64,000 bases of DNA from Apostichopus japonicus (GCF_037975245.1 NC_092576.1:24701611-24765610), one strand, 5' to 3'; numbered from the stretch's first letter, positions 37,110-49,790 are shown. Notes: generated from the sequence alone by a model not told the origin. Program-made: numbers and translations.

Positions 37110-38648
37110 CACAGTAGTTGTACTCCAAAGCTTTGAATTTTAGGCAGATCTCTGAAGTCAACAGTTATCCAAACTGTCTGAAAACCCTTGTCAACATGAA
37201 CCCCCCAAAAAATATCTGATGACATAGTTGTTATACAGATTCACTGTAATGAGTACAACAACACCTTAGATATTTGTGGAGGTCAAATGTCATTTGAGAT
37301 CACCCTACAGAGGTCAAAGTCTGAAACCTTATAATCACAATTTAATCACTTCATTTTCTATTTTCAATCAGGGTAAAATTGGATTGTTGACCCTATATTT
37401 CGCGTAGCTCGATTTTCACAAATGTCGAAGACGAAAGGCCACATTTAAACCAATGAAACTAGTCGTTTAAACGTTTTGATCATTAAACGTAAATGCACAG
37501 CCCTGACACACATGCCATCCAATCCCATTTTCCTGGTGTACCGAAGCATGTGTTTCGAAATCTTCAACAGGTGCTGTGTTGTATTCTGTACCTACCCTAC
37601 CCCCATCCCCTCCCCTATCCGTAGGTAGACTGTTCCAAATCAACGTGTGTAAATATACACCTTCTGGGCTCGTGATTGGCTGATTAGGCTTAAACCATTT
37701 TTGAAGGTGAAAACGCAAGAAACATATCTGTGTCCCTCCGTTGACCTTTTGCTCGGTACAGTACAAGCAACAGATGCAAGGGCTAAGATTGTGCAGCAAC
37801 AATGTTTACAGTTTAGGACTACGGGGAGTAGTAAGGTATATGTACACGATTAACAGTAGCAGCGGGAATATCGCTATCCTCAAGTCTGCATGTACTGTCT
37901 GGGTCGGTGTTTTAACAAGGTATTATTTTTACCAGGTATTCAAGGTTGTTTCGGATATACCTGGTATTTACGGTATATTTGTTGATGACAGCCTTCAATA
38001 CCGTGAGTATGGGTATGAATGAAAAAACCGGTACTGTATGTCCCGGCATGATGGATAAACGGACGCATGGGTAAACGGACGCACCCCTATAGGTCATCAC
38101 GCACTGTTCACCATGCATGCACATCAGTGTTTACTAAAAATACCAAATATTCGGTTCCTAGCTAGCACTAGATCTATCTGAGCTAATTAGCTAGAATTAA
38201 TAATGAATTAATAAAAGTAATTAACAAAACTGCATGACTGACTTGATTGTGCTGGTATGGCACTGGTATTTATGCAACATAATATCTCTATAACTCTATA
38301 TCTGTTGTATTACCTCTACCATATTAAGTATGGGACAATAACTTGGACTCTAACAATTTAGGGGCAGAATTGTTATCCACCATTCTTGGAAAATATTGAG
38401 TTGTTACTTCTCCACTGTCCATTTCCCAAGACCCACCCCCCCCCCCCCTTTCCCACATCCCATCTCATATGAACACAGCCAGGTCTTAATAAAAGCAGGC
38501 ATTAGATACAGTCTCTGTATACTTTGGTAAAACTATGTCAAATAAAAGGTTCCATCATCTCGATCCTGCTGTGACAGGCTGAGCTCTGTGTATAAAGTGC
38601 TCCTCATTGCAGAAAGAGTTGATAGCATTTGACAATCTAATAAGAGCT
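37110..38648. other. Giant intron, no gene seen
   Basis: Mostly unassigned. The 111-codon minus frame at 37467-37802 has no recognised relative. Confidence 0.45.
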
Positions 38649-38657
38649 ACAGTTTGT

Positions 38658-39595
38658 TAGGGTTTCAACAGTATGCAAATTTCTATATCAATATCGTTGA
38701 CAAACTCAAAACAGTATCGCAATATATCAGTAATATGAAATCTTAATTGACAGATGTCGCATGCTCCGGTTGGTCGGTTATGTAGACGATGGTTTCGGTA
38801 TTCGGTTTCGATACTTTTGGTATTAACACTACCAGTGGCGTAGCCAGCATTCTATTGTTATAACCTGTGATGGTTGATGGTAGGAATTACCAAAAAATAT
38901 ATGTATTAACGGGCACCTCGTCTGCACAAATACACATCTAATGGTTCAGTGGAACATGTTTCACAAGGCCTATTGGGCATATACGTGCAGTGAAAATTCT
39001 CCACGATTGGCATCATTGGTCACTGAAAATGCACATGGGTTGCTAGCGCTAGTTTGTAATGGTTATATAACCAGCCAAATTATTGGCGCTTATTCTGTAG
39101 GGACGATATTGATCAACGGTCTCCGTATGTGGGTATGATGAAGGCCCAAAATGTGTAATATCTCAGTCTGATTACCAAGTTCTGACCCAAAGTATGAACA
39201 TGAGCCCTGAGGTATGAATACTTGTGATTAGAACTTGAAAAAATGTAAAAAAGAAGTATATTTTAAATACATCACTGGATTTCATTTGGGGGGAGGGGGG
39301 CAATACTGTAGCGCAAAAGTACATTTGGGGGCATTGCCCCCCCCCAGCCCCCCTCTGGCTATGCCACGGTACACTACGTTGCTCATATTGAGCCTTATAG
39401 TTACACTAATCAGCATCTAGGCCCGATTGTGAATGTAGCTAATCAGCAATTTGCCACTTTCTGATTATAACACACTCGGTCAAATATTAACTTTCAGGCG
39501 ATATTGTTTGGTGAGATTTTCAAACAATATTGTATGCTACCGTTCATATCAATATCTATACAAATGATATCATGATATCATTGCTGCAACAGTAT
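38658..39595. mobile_element. Possible older hAT-like element hosting 38833-39369
   Basis: Nine bases, ACAGTTTGT, are found on both sides (38649, 39596). The ends TAGGGTTTCAACAGTA and (inverted) ACTGTTGCAGCAATGA are only roughly alike. Confidence 0.4.
38833..39369. mobile_element. hAT-like element (CAGTGGCGTAGCC type)
   Basis: Ends CAGTGGCGTAGCCAG and CTGGCTATGCCACGG; flanking octamers AACACTAC/TACACTAC differ by one base. Confidence 0.75.
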
Positions 39596-39604
39596 ACAGT
39601 TTGT

Positions 39605-40427
39605 CATTTGTGTATTAACCAACAATTAAAAGTGAATAGTTGAACAAGAAATGTATATTAATATCTGGTTTGTAGTCCTTGATTCACAGCCAACAAATAC
39701 AGACAACATGCTTGCACCGTAGAGAGAAATGAAGAAGAAATTAAACAAGATTTCCATTTTACGAGTGCAATAAAGGCTTGCGTCCCTGCATCGTTTAAAG
39801 TTAGTGTCTGTATGAAAAGCTAATTATATTCAAAGCTTGTCAATTAAAGTGCCTTCACAGTCTCTTCTCTATACAATTACTGCCAAACATCTGCTTGACT
39901 GCTGCTGTGTGTCTTTCCATGAAACCCTTTCCAAGTTCTCTTTTCCATTCTACATACTGAGTCACAATTAACTATATGAATATAAAATACAGGATATATT
40001 TCATCCACAAATGGTAGATTTGGAGATTATAATTACATCAATTGTTACATATGGCAGTAAAGTGTCTAGATGTTTATTCATTTGAAGATATATATATCTG
40101 TACATATGTACAGTGTGTATTTAATTCCATCTTGTGTACGTTGATATCAATTACAGTACTGAATATACATACCTTCAGTATACAGTTCCCTGTGGGGTTA
40201 AGGGAGGCCTTGTGCAGGGTTGGTCAAATGCTAATGACCTCTCCTAGCTCCTCGTCAAGCCTGTCACCGAGACAAATGTCATGTCTCCTCACATCTGACA
40301 TTTTAGCCTATTCCACATTTACTTGGATGATAATTACTGGCCTCTCCAACGTGGCTACCATACGTAATGCATGTTAGTCTCTGGCAGTCTACAGTACTGT
40401 TTGAATGCCCTATTTAATCCTCCCATG
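39605..40427. other. Giant intron, no feature recognised
   Basis: AT-rich DNA up to the ATT microsatellite. Confidence 0.5.
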
Positions 40428-40480
40428 TATTATTATTATCATTATTATTATTATTATTATTGTTATTATTATTATTATTG

Positions 40481-40523
<43 letters not shown>

Positions 40524-40605
40524 TACTATTATTATTACTACTATTATTATTACTACTATTATTATTACTATTATTATTATTATTATTATTATTATTATCA
40601 TTATT
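40428..40605 (+). repeat. (ATT)n microsatellite, about 175 bp
   Basis: Almost pure TTA/ATT triplets with scattered C and G changes. It produces poly-Ile and poly-Tyr frames that are not genes. Confidence 0.95.
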
Positions 40606-41594
40606 TGGCTTAATTCCAGAGTCATAGAGAGAGCCGAGCTACCTGTCTGAGTTGCTGAGTTGATCTCTGCTACCTTTTTGCCAATCTTTTAAACATCATC
40701 TTTTATTTAAGATCAAATTTCGTGAAAAAAAATAACCTAGTACTAAATAACCATCTGGCAATATGTTGTCAAGGTAACAGAAAATGGTAATCTGAGGACC
40801 TGTCATAGTGCTATGTGCACACAATCAAACATCCGAGAATGGCAAAGACTAAAAATTTAATTTGGGGCCGTGCATGCTTGAATTTGAACTTTTCAATCAA
40901 AAATGTAGTGAAAAGGCAAAGCTATAGACTTTAATATCAAGTTAAGGGCGGTTGTACGTAGCTTGTGCGCAGTTTTGTTGGAAGATTTTGAAATTGATGG
41001 GAATGATAATATTTTAGATGTTTTGGTGTGACTATGTACAGTTTATAAAGCAAAATTGCCATTGATGCAAAACTAGCAGTTAGTATTGATCTTTACTAAT
41101 CGGCCGACATGGCAAGGTTTGAAGTGACGTTCATTAAAACTATCCTCATCACATTTTGCATCACATAATGAAGCTTTGAATCTTTAGAAAATTTTCTCAC
41201 ACCTTGTATTTATTTAGATATAAAAATGTGAAGGGGACAAACGTTTAATCAACATTTAGATCAATAAGTACTTGCAACTTGAGGTTTGTGAATTTGATCA
41301 AACACAAATCATTTATGAGCAGCACTAGCTCCGTAGGAATCTCAAATTTGACGTCCAAGTGCAAGCAACTAAACGTGACATCACTCGGAAGTTGCAAAGA
41401 TTCCTTCATAAATACAAATTGCTTTCAACATGGGTATCAACTAAAATGCATATATCTGTGAGGGTTCATGTTAATTAACACTGGACAATTTCTTCAATGT
41501 CAGTAGGATTTATAAATGCTGATATCCTTACTGTCATCATGTAACCTATATACAAGATAACTTTCACTGAATGAAAGGTCAGAGATCAAATATG
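40606..41594. other. Giant intron, no feature recognised
   Basis: AT-rich, no repeats noticed. Confidence 0.5.
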
Positions 41595-43440
41595 TAATAC
41601 TGCTGTTTAATATAGGTACCATGTAACATAATACTGTTGTTGTACCATGTAACAATACTTTTGTTACAGGTACCATGTAACATATATGTTGTTACACTGC
41701 TACCATGTAACATATACAGTATAGAACTTTACAGGTACTGTGTAACATATATAATACTGTTGTTTTAGGTACCATAAATCAATGCCTGTACCATGTAACA
41801 TATGATAATGATGTTGTTGGTACCATGTACTGTAACATTCATACTGTTGTTATAGGTACCATGCAACATATAATACTATTGTTATTGGTAACATGCATGT
41901 AACATGTACTTATAATACTGTATAGGTACCACTTAGTAACAATTAGTGTTTACACGGGTCCAAAAATCGGGAACCGGGTACCCGAGAGCTGTTACCCGTC
42001 GGGTATCCGGGAAAAAATTGTTTACCCTCGTGTATCACGATTTTTAAGAAATTACATATTAAATGCTATAATAAATGAAATATATTCTCTACTGACAATG
42101 TTTTCATGTTCAAAAACGTATGTATAGGTAAGGTATACCTTTCTCAATAATTTCTATTTGTTTTTTTCTGTCAATAAACTTGTTAATTACTTAATATAAT
42201 TAACATAACTACTAATTGGTAGTAATGTTGTTAACATCGCACTGCCACCGCTGCTTATGCTTGCTCTCCACGTCTATTGGATCAGACCATAAAATATCCC
42301 TTTAGCTCAGTTGTTACTGCTACTATCTATTATGCAAGCCCAAGGTTAGCATTAGCCGCGAGATTATGCGATTCGCGCAATTTGATCGCATTTGGTATAC
42401 ACGATTAGTAAAAAGCCACTTGCGATTATTATTTTTTAGTTATCCCGTCTATAATCCATTTAACATGTCGTAAAATTCCTTGTCAGCCTTTCCTTCTATG
42501 AAATAAACGAATGAATAAATAATAATTTCTTCCACATGATATAGCCTAACACCACACTAAGTCAATGCATGAGAAATATAGCTAAGCCTAACCATTTGTT
42601 TATTCGCTGAAATTATGACGCAGTTATAAGATATCCATGAAACACATTGATTATTGTTGTTACGTTCATCCACATCATTGCCGAACACCACACTAAGTCA
42701 ATGGAGAATCTGCCTAACCGTAGATTTGCAATTTTTTTTTTTTTTTTTAAATCACACTTTGCATAGGATTCGGGTAATAAATTAGGAACCGGGTAGTATT
42801 GCGTCGGGCGGGTACCCGGGTACCCGGATAACCCGTGCAAACACTAGTAACAATATTGTTGTTATAGGTACCATGTAACGTATAATACTGTTGTTATTGG
42901 TACCATGCATGTAACATGTATTTATAATACTGTATATATAGGTACCACTTAGTAACAATATTGTTGTTATAGGTACCATGTAACATAATACTGTTGTTAC
43001 ACTGGTACCAACTAACATTGTTACGCTGGTACTACTATGTAACATACATCTGAACATTGTTATATACTGTACCATGTAACATGTACTGTTTTTATAGGTA
43101 CCATGTAACATATAATACCATTGTTATAGGTACCATGAACATAGTATTACTATTGTTATGGTACCATGTAACATATAATACTATTGTTATAGGTACCATG
43201 AGCATAGTACTATTGTTATGGTACCATGTAACATATAATACTATTGTTATATGTACCATGTAACATATATGTTGTTAAAGACTGTACAATGTAACAGACT
43301 GTTGTTATAGACTGTACCACATAACATACTGTTGTCACAGTACCAACTTGTGACATAATACTGTACATAGCTATCATGTAACTTATTGTTTCAATTACCA
43401 TGTCACTTGCATGTCTATATTTCTGTGATACCAAGACCAT
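41595..43440 (+). repeat. GGTACCATGTAACAT minisatellite, split by a hAT-like element
   Basis: Units of about 32 bp vary in length (GGTACCATGTAACATATAAT, ACTGTTGTTATA). The array covers 41595-41943 and 42847-43440. Confidence 0.85.
41944..42846 (+). mobile_element. hAT-like element, second copy, inside a minisatellite
   Basis: It has the same terminal repeats as 5098-6299 and an exact 8-bp duplication GTAACAAT (41936, 42847). It is 903 bp, with fewer internal duplications than the other copy, and interrupts the GGTACCATGTAACAT array. Confidence 0.88.
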
Positions 43441-43596
43441 GCTCAGTTGATATTTGTTTACTTTTGTTACATTTTGTAAACAAAGCTGGAACTTTGGATT
43501 ATCATTGGCTGAAATTTTGATGACATCATTTTGTTCAGGACTTTGGATGTTAAAGTGAAAGTTTTAATTCTCCTGTTTACATCTCTTAAATTACCT

Positions 43597-43632
43597 CTAT
43601 ATGTTGTATGTATGTATGTATGTATGTATGCT
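43597..43632 (+). repeat. (TATG)n microsatellite
   Basis: About seven GTAT units. Confidence 0.8.
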
Positions 43633-44130
43633 TCAGAATACACATGAGCACACATATGGTGTGTCTAACGGTGTGGTTCGGTTTGATCTAGTTCGTTTCA
43701 CCCATCGCCGTGGAGATTGATGATGCGGCATCCAGGGTGATATTTCATGGCTACTCTATTGATTCTGTTGAAATAAGCAGACAGATGTAAGCTTCCTGCC
43801 ATCCTTCAACTGCCGGTGGCAACCATAACAGCATATTGATCGCTGTGCAGCACAATCAATTTACCACAAGTGCCTTTCCGACAAAGTGCAAAATTAGCGG
43901 GCATTCTTTCTGTCAGTAATTAAAAATAGAAATCTGATTATTTTTGAAGCACTTTATACGATTAAGAGAGAGCTCCCATTAATTCTTACGAGTTTTGACA
44001 AATTATCGGAGATTTATTTACAATGCCTTTGTCATGACAAGTTTGATGATCTGGCCGCTCCTTGAGTAATTTCTAGGAATGTCTGCTATTTGAACTATGA
44101 CCTCTATCTCTCTGTATCTTTGGTAAGTGT
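43633..44130. other. Giant intron, no feature recognised
   Basis: Unique-looking DNA before the nested hAT-like element. Confidence 0.5.
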
Positions 44131-44310
44131 GCAGTAACCAGGGGTTTAGGAGCTGTGGGGGCATGTGCCCCCCTCCCCCACACATTTTTCCAAAATAGCA
44201 GTACTGGCAAATATAATGTGCACCTTTGATGAAGAACTGTGTTTTGGATATCTCAAGCCTTTGTTAATTTTAACATTTTATTTTAATTATTCACTTCAAC
44301 GTAATAGTAT

Positions 44311-44540
44311 TTGATTTGATTTATTTATTTGATTTTCCACAGATAATAAATATATACACATGTTTTTATGTGGAGGGAAGTCCTCTAAAAAGCCAATTCA
44401 GGCTTAACAAGGTCAAGGACTCCCAAGAAAGAAAGAAAAAAATACATACATAAATGAAAATATAATTAATGTCTTAATAAGGAATCATTAATAACATACA
44501 ATATAAACGATGTATCAATACTGAGAAATTACTTCTTTAT
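44311..44540 (-). mobile_element. LINE 3' fragment nested in a hAT-like element
   Basis: It is the inverse of 16400-16640, including the TAAAAAGCCAATTC and GGACTCCCAAG stretches. It interrupts the element at 44139-44947. Confidence 0.6.
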
Positions 44541-44565
44541 TGATAGCATACTAACACATCATTAA

Positions 44566-44820
44566 GGCGGAGTGTATAGCCTAGTGGTTAACGCCGGCGT
44601 CTCCCAGTCATGAGATCCCCGGTTCGATTCCCCGCCGACAGCAAGGTGTGTCGTCTGGCAAGGGTGTTGTTCAATTACAACTTCCCGACATGGACGTTAA
44701 ATGGATGTGTGCCGAGAGATTGGCTTCGGTCAGCTTGCGAGTCTATAAGCCTCCATGGCTTCTTTCGCGAGTTCCTGCTTGCGGGAAGATCACATATACA
44801 TACATACATACATACATACA
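44566..44820 (+). mobile_element. tRNA-derived SINE, second subfamily
   Basis: It has a different tRNA-like head, GGCGGAGTGTATAGCCTAGT with B box GGTTCGATTCCCCGCC whose ends pair. It shares the 3' body (GGCTTCGGTCAGCTTGCG, GCGAGTTCCTGCTTGCGGGA) and the TACA tail with the main family. It is inserted in the element at 44139-44947. Confidence 0.8.
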
Positions 44821-44999
44821 TCATATTTAAGTGATATGGCCGGTGTGTATCGGTCTGTAGCAGAACGAGTGGTGGTTGTGGAATGGGAAAGTGCCCCTCT
44901 GATGTTTTACCCCCCCCCACACATTTTGGAAGCTTCCTACCCCCCTGGCAGTAACTAGCTGGTCAACGTAGAAGTGATTGTTCCTGAAAGTAACTTTGT

Positions 45000-45245
45000 G
45001 GAGTGTTAGCTCAGTGGTTAACGCCAGTGCCTTCCAATCATAAGGTCCCCGGTTCGAGTCACTCCAAAATTGATGTATGTCGTCCAGTTACAGAGTTGTT
45101 GACAATTGACAATTCATAATCATGGACGTTAAATATGAATCTAAGAGACTGACTTCGGTCAGCTTGCGGCTTTGATAAGCCATTGAGGCTTCTTTGCGAG
45201 TTCCTGCTTGCAGGAGGATCTAAAATACATACAGTACATTCATAC
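45000..45245 (+). mobile_element. tRNA-derived SINE, full length (best copy)
   Basis: The tRNA-like head of about 67 nt has acceptor-like ends GGAGTG/CACTCC, an A box in TTAGCTCAGTGG and a B box GGTTCGAGTCACTCC. The body has CATGGACGTTAAATATGAAT, a GACTGACTTCGGTCAG palindrome and GCGAGTTCCTGCTTGCAGGA, then a TACA-type tail. Confidence 0.85.
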
Positions 45246-46063
45246 ATACTTCCTGAAAATAAAAGATTGTTATCATATGACACCCCTATCTGATGATGTA
45301 ACAAACGGCCACCAGAGGTTTGCAAGGTCATTTCATTGATCTCAGAAATCAGACGTCGTACTTTACGGAGTGGAGAAAATTTTGGAATTGTGATTGCTTT
45401 TTTTCATAATTTCCCATTAGAGCTTTAAAAGTACAAATTGGAGGCATTTTGAGAAGAGGTTTTAAACTGATGAATCTTTTCAGCAGAAAAGGAGAGACAA
45501 TTCTTTTGGTAGTTGTTGCTGAGCAAATACTTTCTTTATAATTTGTACTTGTAAGCTTCACACTTACTAATAATTGAGCAGGCTAAACACCTTTATAACT
45601 GTAGTACAGGCTTCCACAATTACTAATAAATGAAGACGCTAAACACCTTTCAAAGGTGACAATACTTTATAATACTCACTCTGGATTGCTGATAGACCTC
45701 GGTAAAAGCACTTTGTAGAGCTGATAAAAATATAGTTATAACATGGAGGTAAAAAACAGATGTTATCTAAGGCTCTGGTTGTTACTTTAATGATTAAGCC
45801 TGACTACAATAAATGAACCATGATGTGATGTTAAGACTAATAACAGAATTGCACATTGTGTGTGGTTTATTACTCCTGCTGGAGTCTTCCAAGAAATTAG
45901 CATCATTGAATGTTGAACCAATGATATCTGATCAGGTATTTATACCCAAGGGCAAAAGTGAAAGAAATACAACTGCAAACAGTTATATTACATAAGAGAT
46001 CAATCCACACTTCTACCTGTGGAAGAATCAAGAATATATGCCAAGATCAATCTTAATATCTGT
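45246..46063. other. Giant intron, no feature recognised
   Basis: Lies between two SINEs. A short repeat of TTTATAACT..TACAGGCTTCCACAATTAC type near 45545-45650 is weak. Confidence 0.45.
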
Positions 46064-46312
46064 GGAGTGTTAGCACAGTGGTTAAGGACGGTGCCTTTCA
46101 ATAATAAGGTCCCCGGTTCGAGTCACTCCCAGATTAATGTATGTCGTCCAGTGACAGAGTTGTTGACAATTAACAATTCATAATCATGGACGTTAAATAT
46201 GAATCTAAGAGACTGACTTCGGTCAGCTTGCGGCTTTGATAAGCCAATTAGGCTTCTTCGCGAGTTCCTGCTTGCAGGAGGATCTAATATAAATACATAC
46301 AAATACATACAA
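46064..46312 (+). mobile_element. tRNA-derived SINE, full length
   Basis: The head is GGAGTGTTAGCACAGTGG with B box GGTTCGAGTCACTCCC. Body and tail are as at 45000. Confidence 0.85.
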
Positions 46313-46403
46313 TATCTGCAGTACTCAAAGTATATACTGTACTGTTTAGGAGTATAACAACAGATCACGCATGAATGTATAAAAGAATGCCGTTCATAGC
46401 AAT

Positions 46404-46480
46404 ATATATATAAGGCATTTATATAGCGCCATAAGTAAGAAGATATTCTATGGGGCTTTACAAGGAAAAAATAAAACAAA
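46404..46480 (-). mobile_element. LINE-like 3' end fragment
   Basis: It contains TATATAGCGCCATAAG and GGGGCTTTACAAGG, the inverse of a typical L2-type 3' end. Short and divergent. Confidence 0.4.
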
Positions 46481-46574
46481 TGAACAAAAACAGCAAGAAG
46501 ACAGAATAAAAAAGGATTACTTAAAGGCAAAACATCGAAGGAAGCTTAACAGCTTAAAAGACCAGAGGGATCGT

Positions 46575-46778
46575 TTATACACTGTGCTGTGGGTATTGAC
46601 CGCAGCTGTATGTACTGACTGTACACTAACTAGTGTCTAATTACCGACGGTAGCAAGCTGTGTGTCTATTTTCTGGGATCGATGGTGGTGTGTAACACTT
46701 CTGTTTCACCTCATTCGAAACTAGGTCAGATTACCGACATTAGAGGTTTGTTTTTGTCCGAGTCTTCACACCCTTTAA
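46575..46778. mobile_element. TTAA MITE, family 1, copy 7 (half element)
   Basis: Only the right half remains, starting at ACTGTGCTGTGGGTATTGAC and ending with TTAA at 46775. Confidence 0.75.
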
Positions 46779-47049
46779 TCCCACAGTACATTACACTACT
46801 AGATTAAGAGCTCTCCTGAAAATTCTAGAATAAAAAGCCAACGATTGGCTCATTAATTAGGTGTACGGGTAATTAATTTTTATGGTTGGTAAAATTTTTG
46901 ACATCATCTGTTAAGACTATCACATTTATAAGTGAGAAATCATTGTAGTTTGGCAAGTAAATTTCATTATCTATACTATGCTGGGAAACACTTTCACTCA
47001 GGCTGCAATCACAGGTATATGGTTTTGTTGAAGACACACAGAGCTCTCT

Positions 47050-47413
47050 TTAAAGAGAGTGAAGACTCACGCAAAAAGAAACGTCTGTCGGTAATCTGAC
47101 CTAGTTTCAAATGAGGTGTAACAGAAGTGTTAGACACCACCATCGATCCCAGAAAATACACACACAGCTTGCTACCTTCTGTAATTAGACACTAGTGTAC
47201 AGTCAGTACATACAGCTGCCATCAGTACCCACAGCACAGTGTATAAACGATACAGCGATGGACATCTCAGGTCCAGCTAAAGATAACAAGGTATCACTTT
47301 TCATTACTGTCTGCATTTTGCACCGACACAAACAAAACGTCACTTGCAAGCAACAGAAAGTTAACTTTTCAGATGGCCGCACACGGTTTGGGGTGAGTCT
47401 TCAATGCCTTTAA
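47050..47413. mobile_element. TTAA MITE, family 1, copy 8
   Basis: TTAA at 47050 and 47410, full length with both terminal repeats. Confidence 0.8.
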
Positions 47414-47618
47414 AACTGTAGTGCCAAATTTTTAATTATCATGCAGAGCTTTGTTTATAAATTTGTTATCATCAGAAGAACCTTTGGCTTTCTGAAAACA
47501 TTTCTTAAAGATGTAAAAACAAGACAGTTCTTCATTAAAAGGAAAAACCAACTAACATTAATGCAATAAGACCAGCGCATGAAAGATAAAATAGGAAGTG
47601 TTGGATATATTCCTGGCA

Positions 47619-47887
47619 CAGGCGCATAGCAAGGGTGGGGGGGGGGGCGACCAACCCCTCCTTGAGCAAATTTTTCATTATGATATCGCTAGTAATTTCG
47701 AAATAGAAAATGCTTAGATGCAACTTACATGGCCTGGGAAGTACGGTCATTTCCAGCGATCTGGGAGGCATTTTTCGGATGAAATTTTCTTGGACATACG
47801 CTTCGCGCCAACCTATGGTGGCGCTACGCTTAGATAGTTTGCCTACAGGCTTGGCCCTCCCTTGGCAATTTCCTCGCTACCCGCCTG
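47619..47887. mobile_element. hAT-like MITE
   Basis: Exact 8-bp duplication TCCTGGCA (47611, 47888); ends CAGGCGCATAGC and GCTACCCGCCTG. Confidence 0.85.
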
Positions 47888-49114
47888 TCCTGGCACGGGC
47901 AGAATATATCCTATACTTTTAATGGTCAACATGATGACAAAAAATGACTAACATTAAAGAAGGAAAACGCCCACGTTATAAAGCAAAGCTAACTGAAAAT
48001 TGGATTATTAGATACTGACCGATTATGAAAGTCAACTGCCCGGCATTATAAGATAAACAATGGCTACCATCATGGAAAACAATTGACAAACACTCGAACA
48101 TTTGAACAAGTACTGATTGATATTAAAGAGAGAGATATTAAGATTATAATAAATAAATTGATCGGCAGTGTTGACTTGAGTGCTCAGGTATATACTGCAT
48201 AGATAGGTATCAAGATTAATTCAGTGCACCCTGACAGAGCACCCCCTCTCCTCCCCCCCCCCCCCCCTTGGAAGAACCAGTTTCTGATAATTAAACCAGC
48301 AAGATTCTGACATCTAGTGATTTCTCCTTTGGCCGTAATTTCATATTCTACGTACAGCAGAGGGAATGGTCATCAAATATAGACTCCTATGAAATATTTA
48401 ATTTTTGCCAAGACTATTGGGAAATAAGTGTCAATTATAGAAGGTTGCATGGTGCTCAGGATCGGACATAAAACTGATTAAAATGCAGAAAGAGATAAGA
48501 GGTGAGATGATCCCACACACTCAAGTGAATAGAGCTAGTCTGAAGTGTGTGATTGTGTCTGAGATAATAATAAAACTCTGATCTCTGCAATGTAAAGGAT
48601 TAGAAAGTGTTAGGTGGGCTTTCTTATAATTTGTAGGAATAAACTGGTATGAAACGTTAAATTTGTCAATTCACAGTTTAGGGATTATGATTTTGATTGG
48701 AAATCTGTCCACTTGCCAGTAATTAACAGTCAAATGTTGTTTAGCCCTTGAAGAGCTGTCAAACTATCAAGGATGGTTTCGGTTCTTAAAGCAGCAATTT
48801 GCGTTGCTTCTCGAGATTTTCTAATACTAGGATACTATATATATACCAATGACATAAACTACAGTAAGCTAACTGTAAAGTTTCAACTCCAACTATTCCC
48901 GAAAAGTGCAAAAAAATAATTAATTAAGTACTTGCTAATTAACGTTCGCTGTGGGGAAAAAAAGTATGAGAAAGTCTTAGTTTTGTCTTTTGGTGATTGT
49001 ATTATGATAAAAACTTGATAGACACAGAAAGATTGAGAAAAAACGGCAACTCAAAGCAAAATGCTGAGCACTTTAAGCCACTCAATTAGATGTACTCTTT
49101 CAGAACCCTACCAG
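47888..49114. other. Giant intron, no feature recognised
   Basis: AT-rich, with a long C run at 48254-48268. Confidence 0.5.
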
Positions 49115-49144
49115 TGGGGTAGGGTGGGGGTGGGGTGTGGGGGG
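49115..49144 (+). other. Possible G-quadruplex sequence
   Basis: Five or more runs of three to six G are separated by one to three bases (GGGGTAGGGTGGGGGTGGGG, TGTGGGGGG). Confidence 0.6.
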
Positions 49145-49790
49145 TTAATTGGGAGAATCACTACTTGACTACTACTCAGTCACTTAAGCCTCTGCTTGAG
49201 TGCTAGCTGCCAATACCTCCATGAACTGTTTACTGTTCTTGACAAAATCCATTCACAATTTTCACAATGTTCAGATTGTGAAATCTTTTCAAAATCTCTT
49301 GAAAAGTTGGCTTTTTAAACTACAAGATTGTGAACAGAATTGCCTTTCAGGAGTGTGGAGTAGCTGGCGTTATATTTACATTCATTCATTAGTGTATTGA
49401 TGGCTGTGTGCTAGATGCATTAATACATGATCATGACTGTCAGATAAGTATATATCCAAATGAGTTTTTTTATGATTATTAATATCACAAACATTTCTCA
49501 GAATCAAATAAAATGCAGAAAAGTACATTTGGGTGTTTCATTCTAATTGTAGCTGAGTGGATGCTGATAAAGCTGCTTTGAGTGAAATGTTGTCTCTAAA
49601 GTGCTATGACAAATAAGTTGAATGTTTGCCTAGTTACGCTTGATTATAGAGCTCTATAACTCACTCTGTCAAAGAATATGTTGGTCAAAAGCATGGACAC
49701 TGAGATATTAAATTCTTTTATATCATCTGGAATACCAAAGCTGAAGAGAAAGTAATCCCTTACATGTGGTGATTATTTGTACATGTGAAA
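49145..49790. other. Giant intron, no feature recognised
   Basis: The frame 49200-49400 (+) looks like chance. Confidence 0.5.

Larger units (their letters stand above)
44139..44947 (-). mobile_element. hAT-like MITE, G-tract-ended family, copy 3, with two nested insertions
   Basis: Exact 8-bp duplication GCAGTAAC at 44131 and 44948. The element pieces are 44139-44310, about 44541-44565 and 44821-44947. A LINE 3' end (44311-44540) and a SINE (44566-44820) fill the gaps. Confidence 0.8.

Noticed and set aside
37467-37802. 111-codon minus-strand frame
   Set aside because: No recognisable motif, no splice context and no repeat relation; length alone is not enough.
40371-40650. Poly-Tyr and poly-Ile frames on both strands
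   Set aside because: Produced by the (ATT)n microsatellite.
45000-45066. Possible tRNA gene
   Set aside because: The tRNA-like head is repeated many times with the same downstream body and TACA tail, so it is a SINE. The anticodon arm is not well formed.
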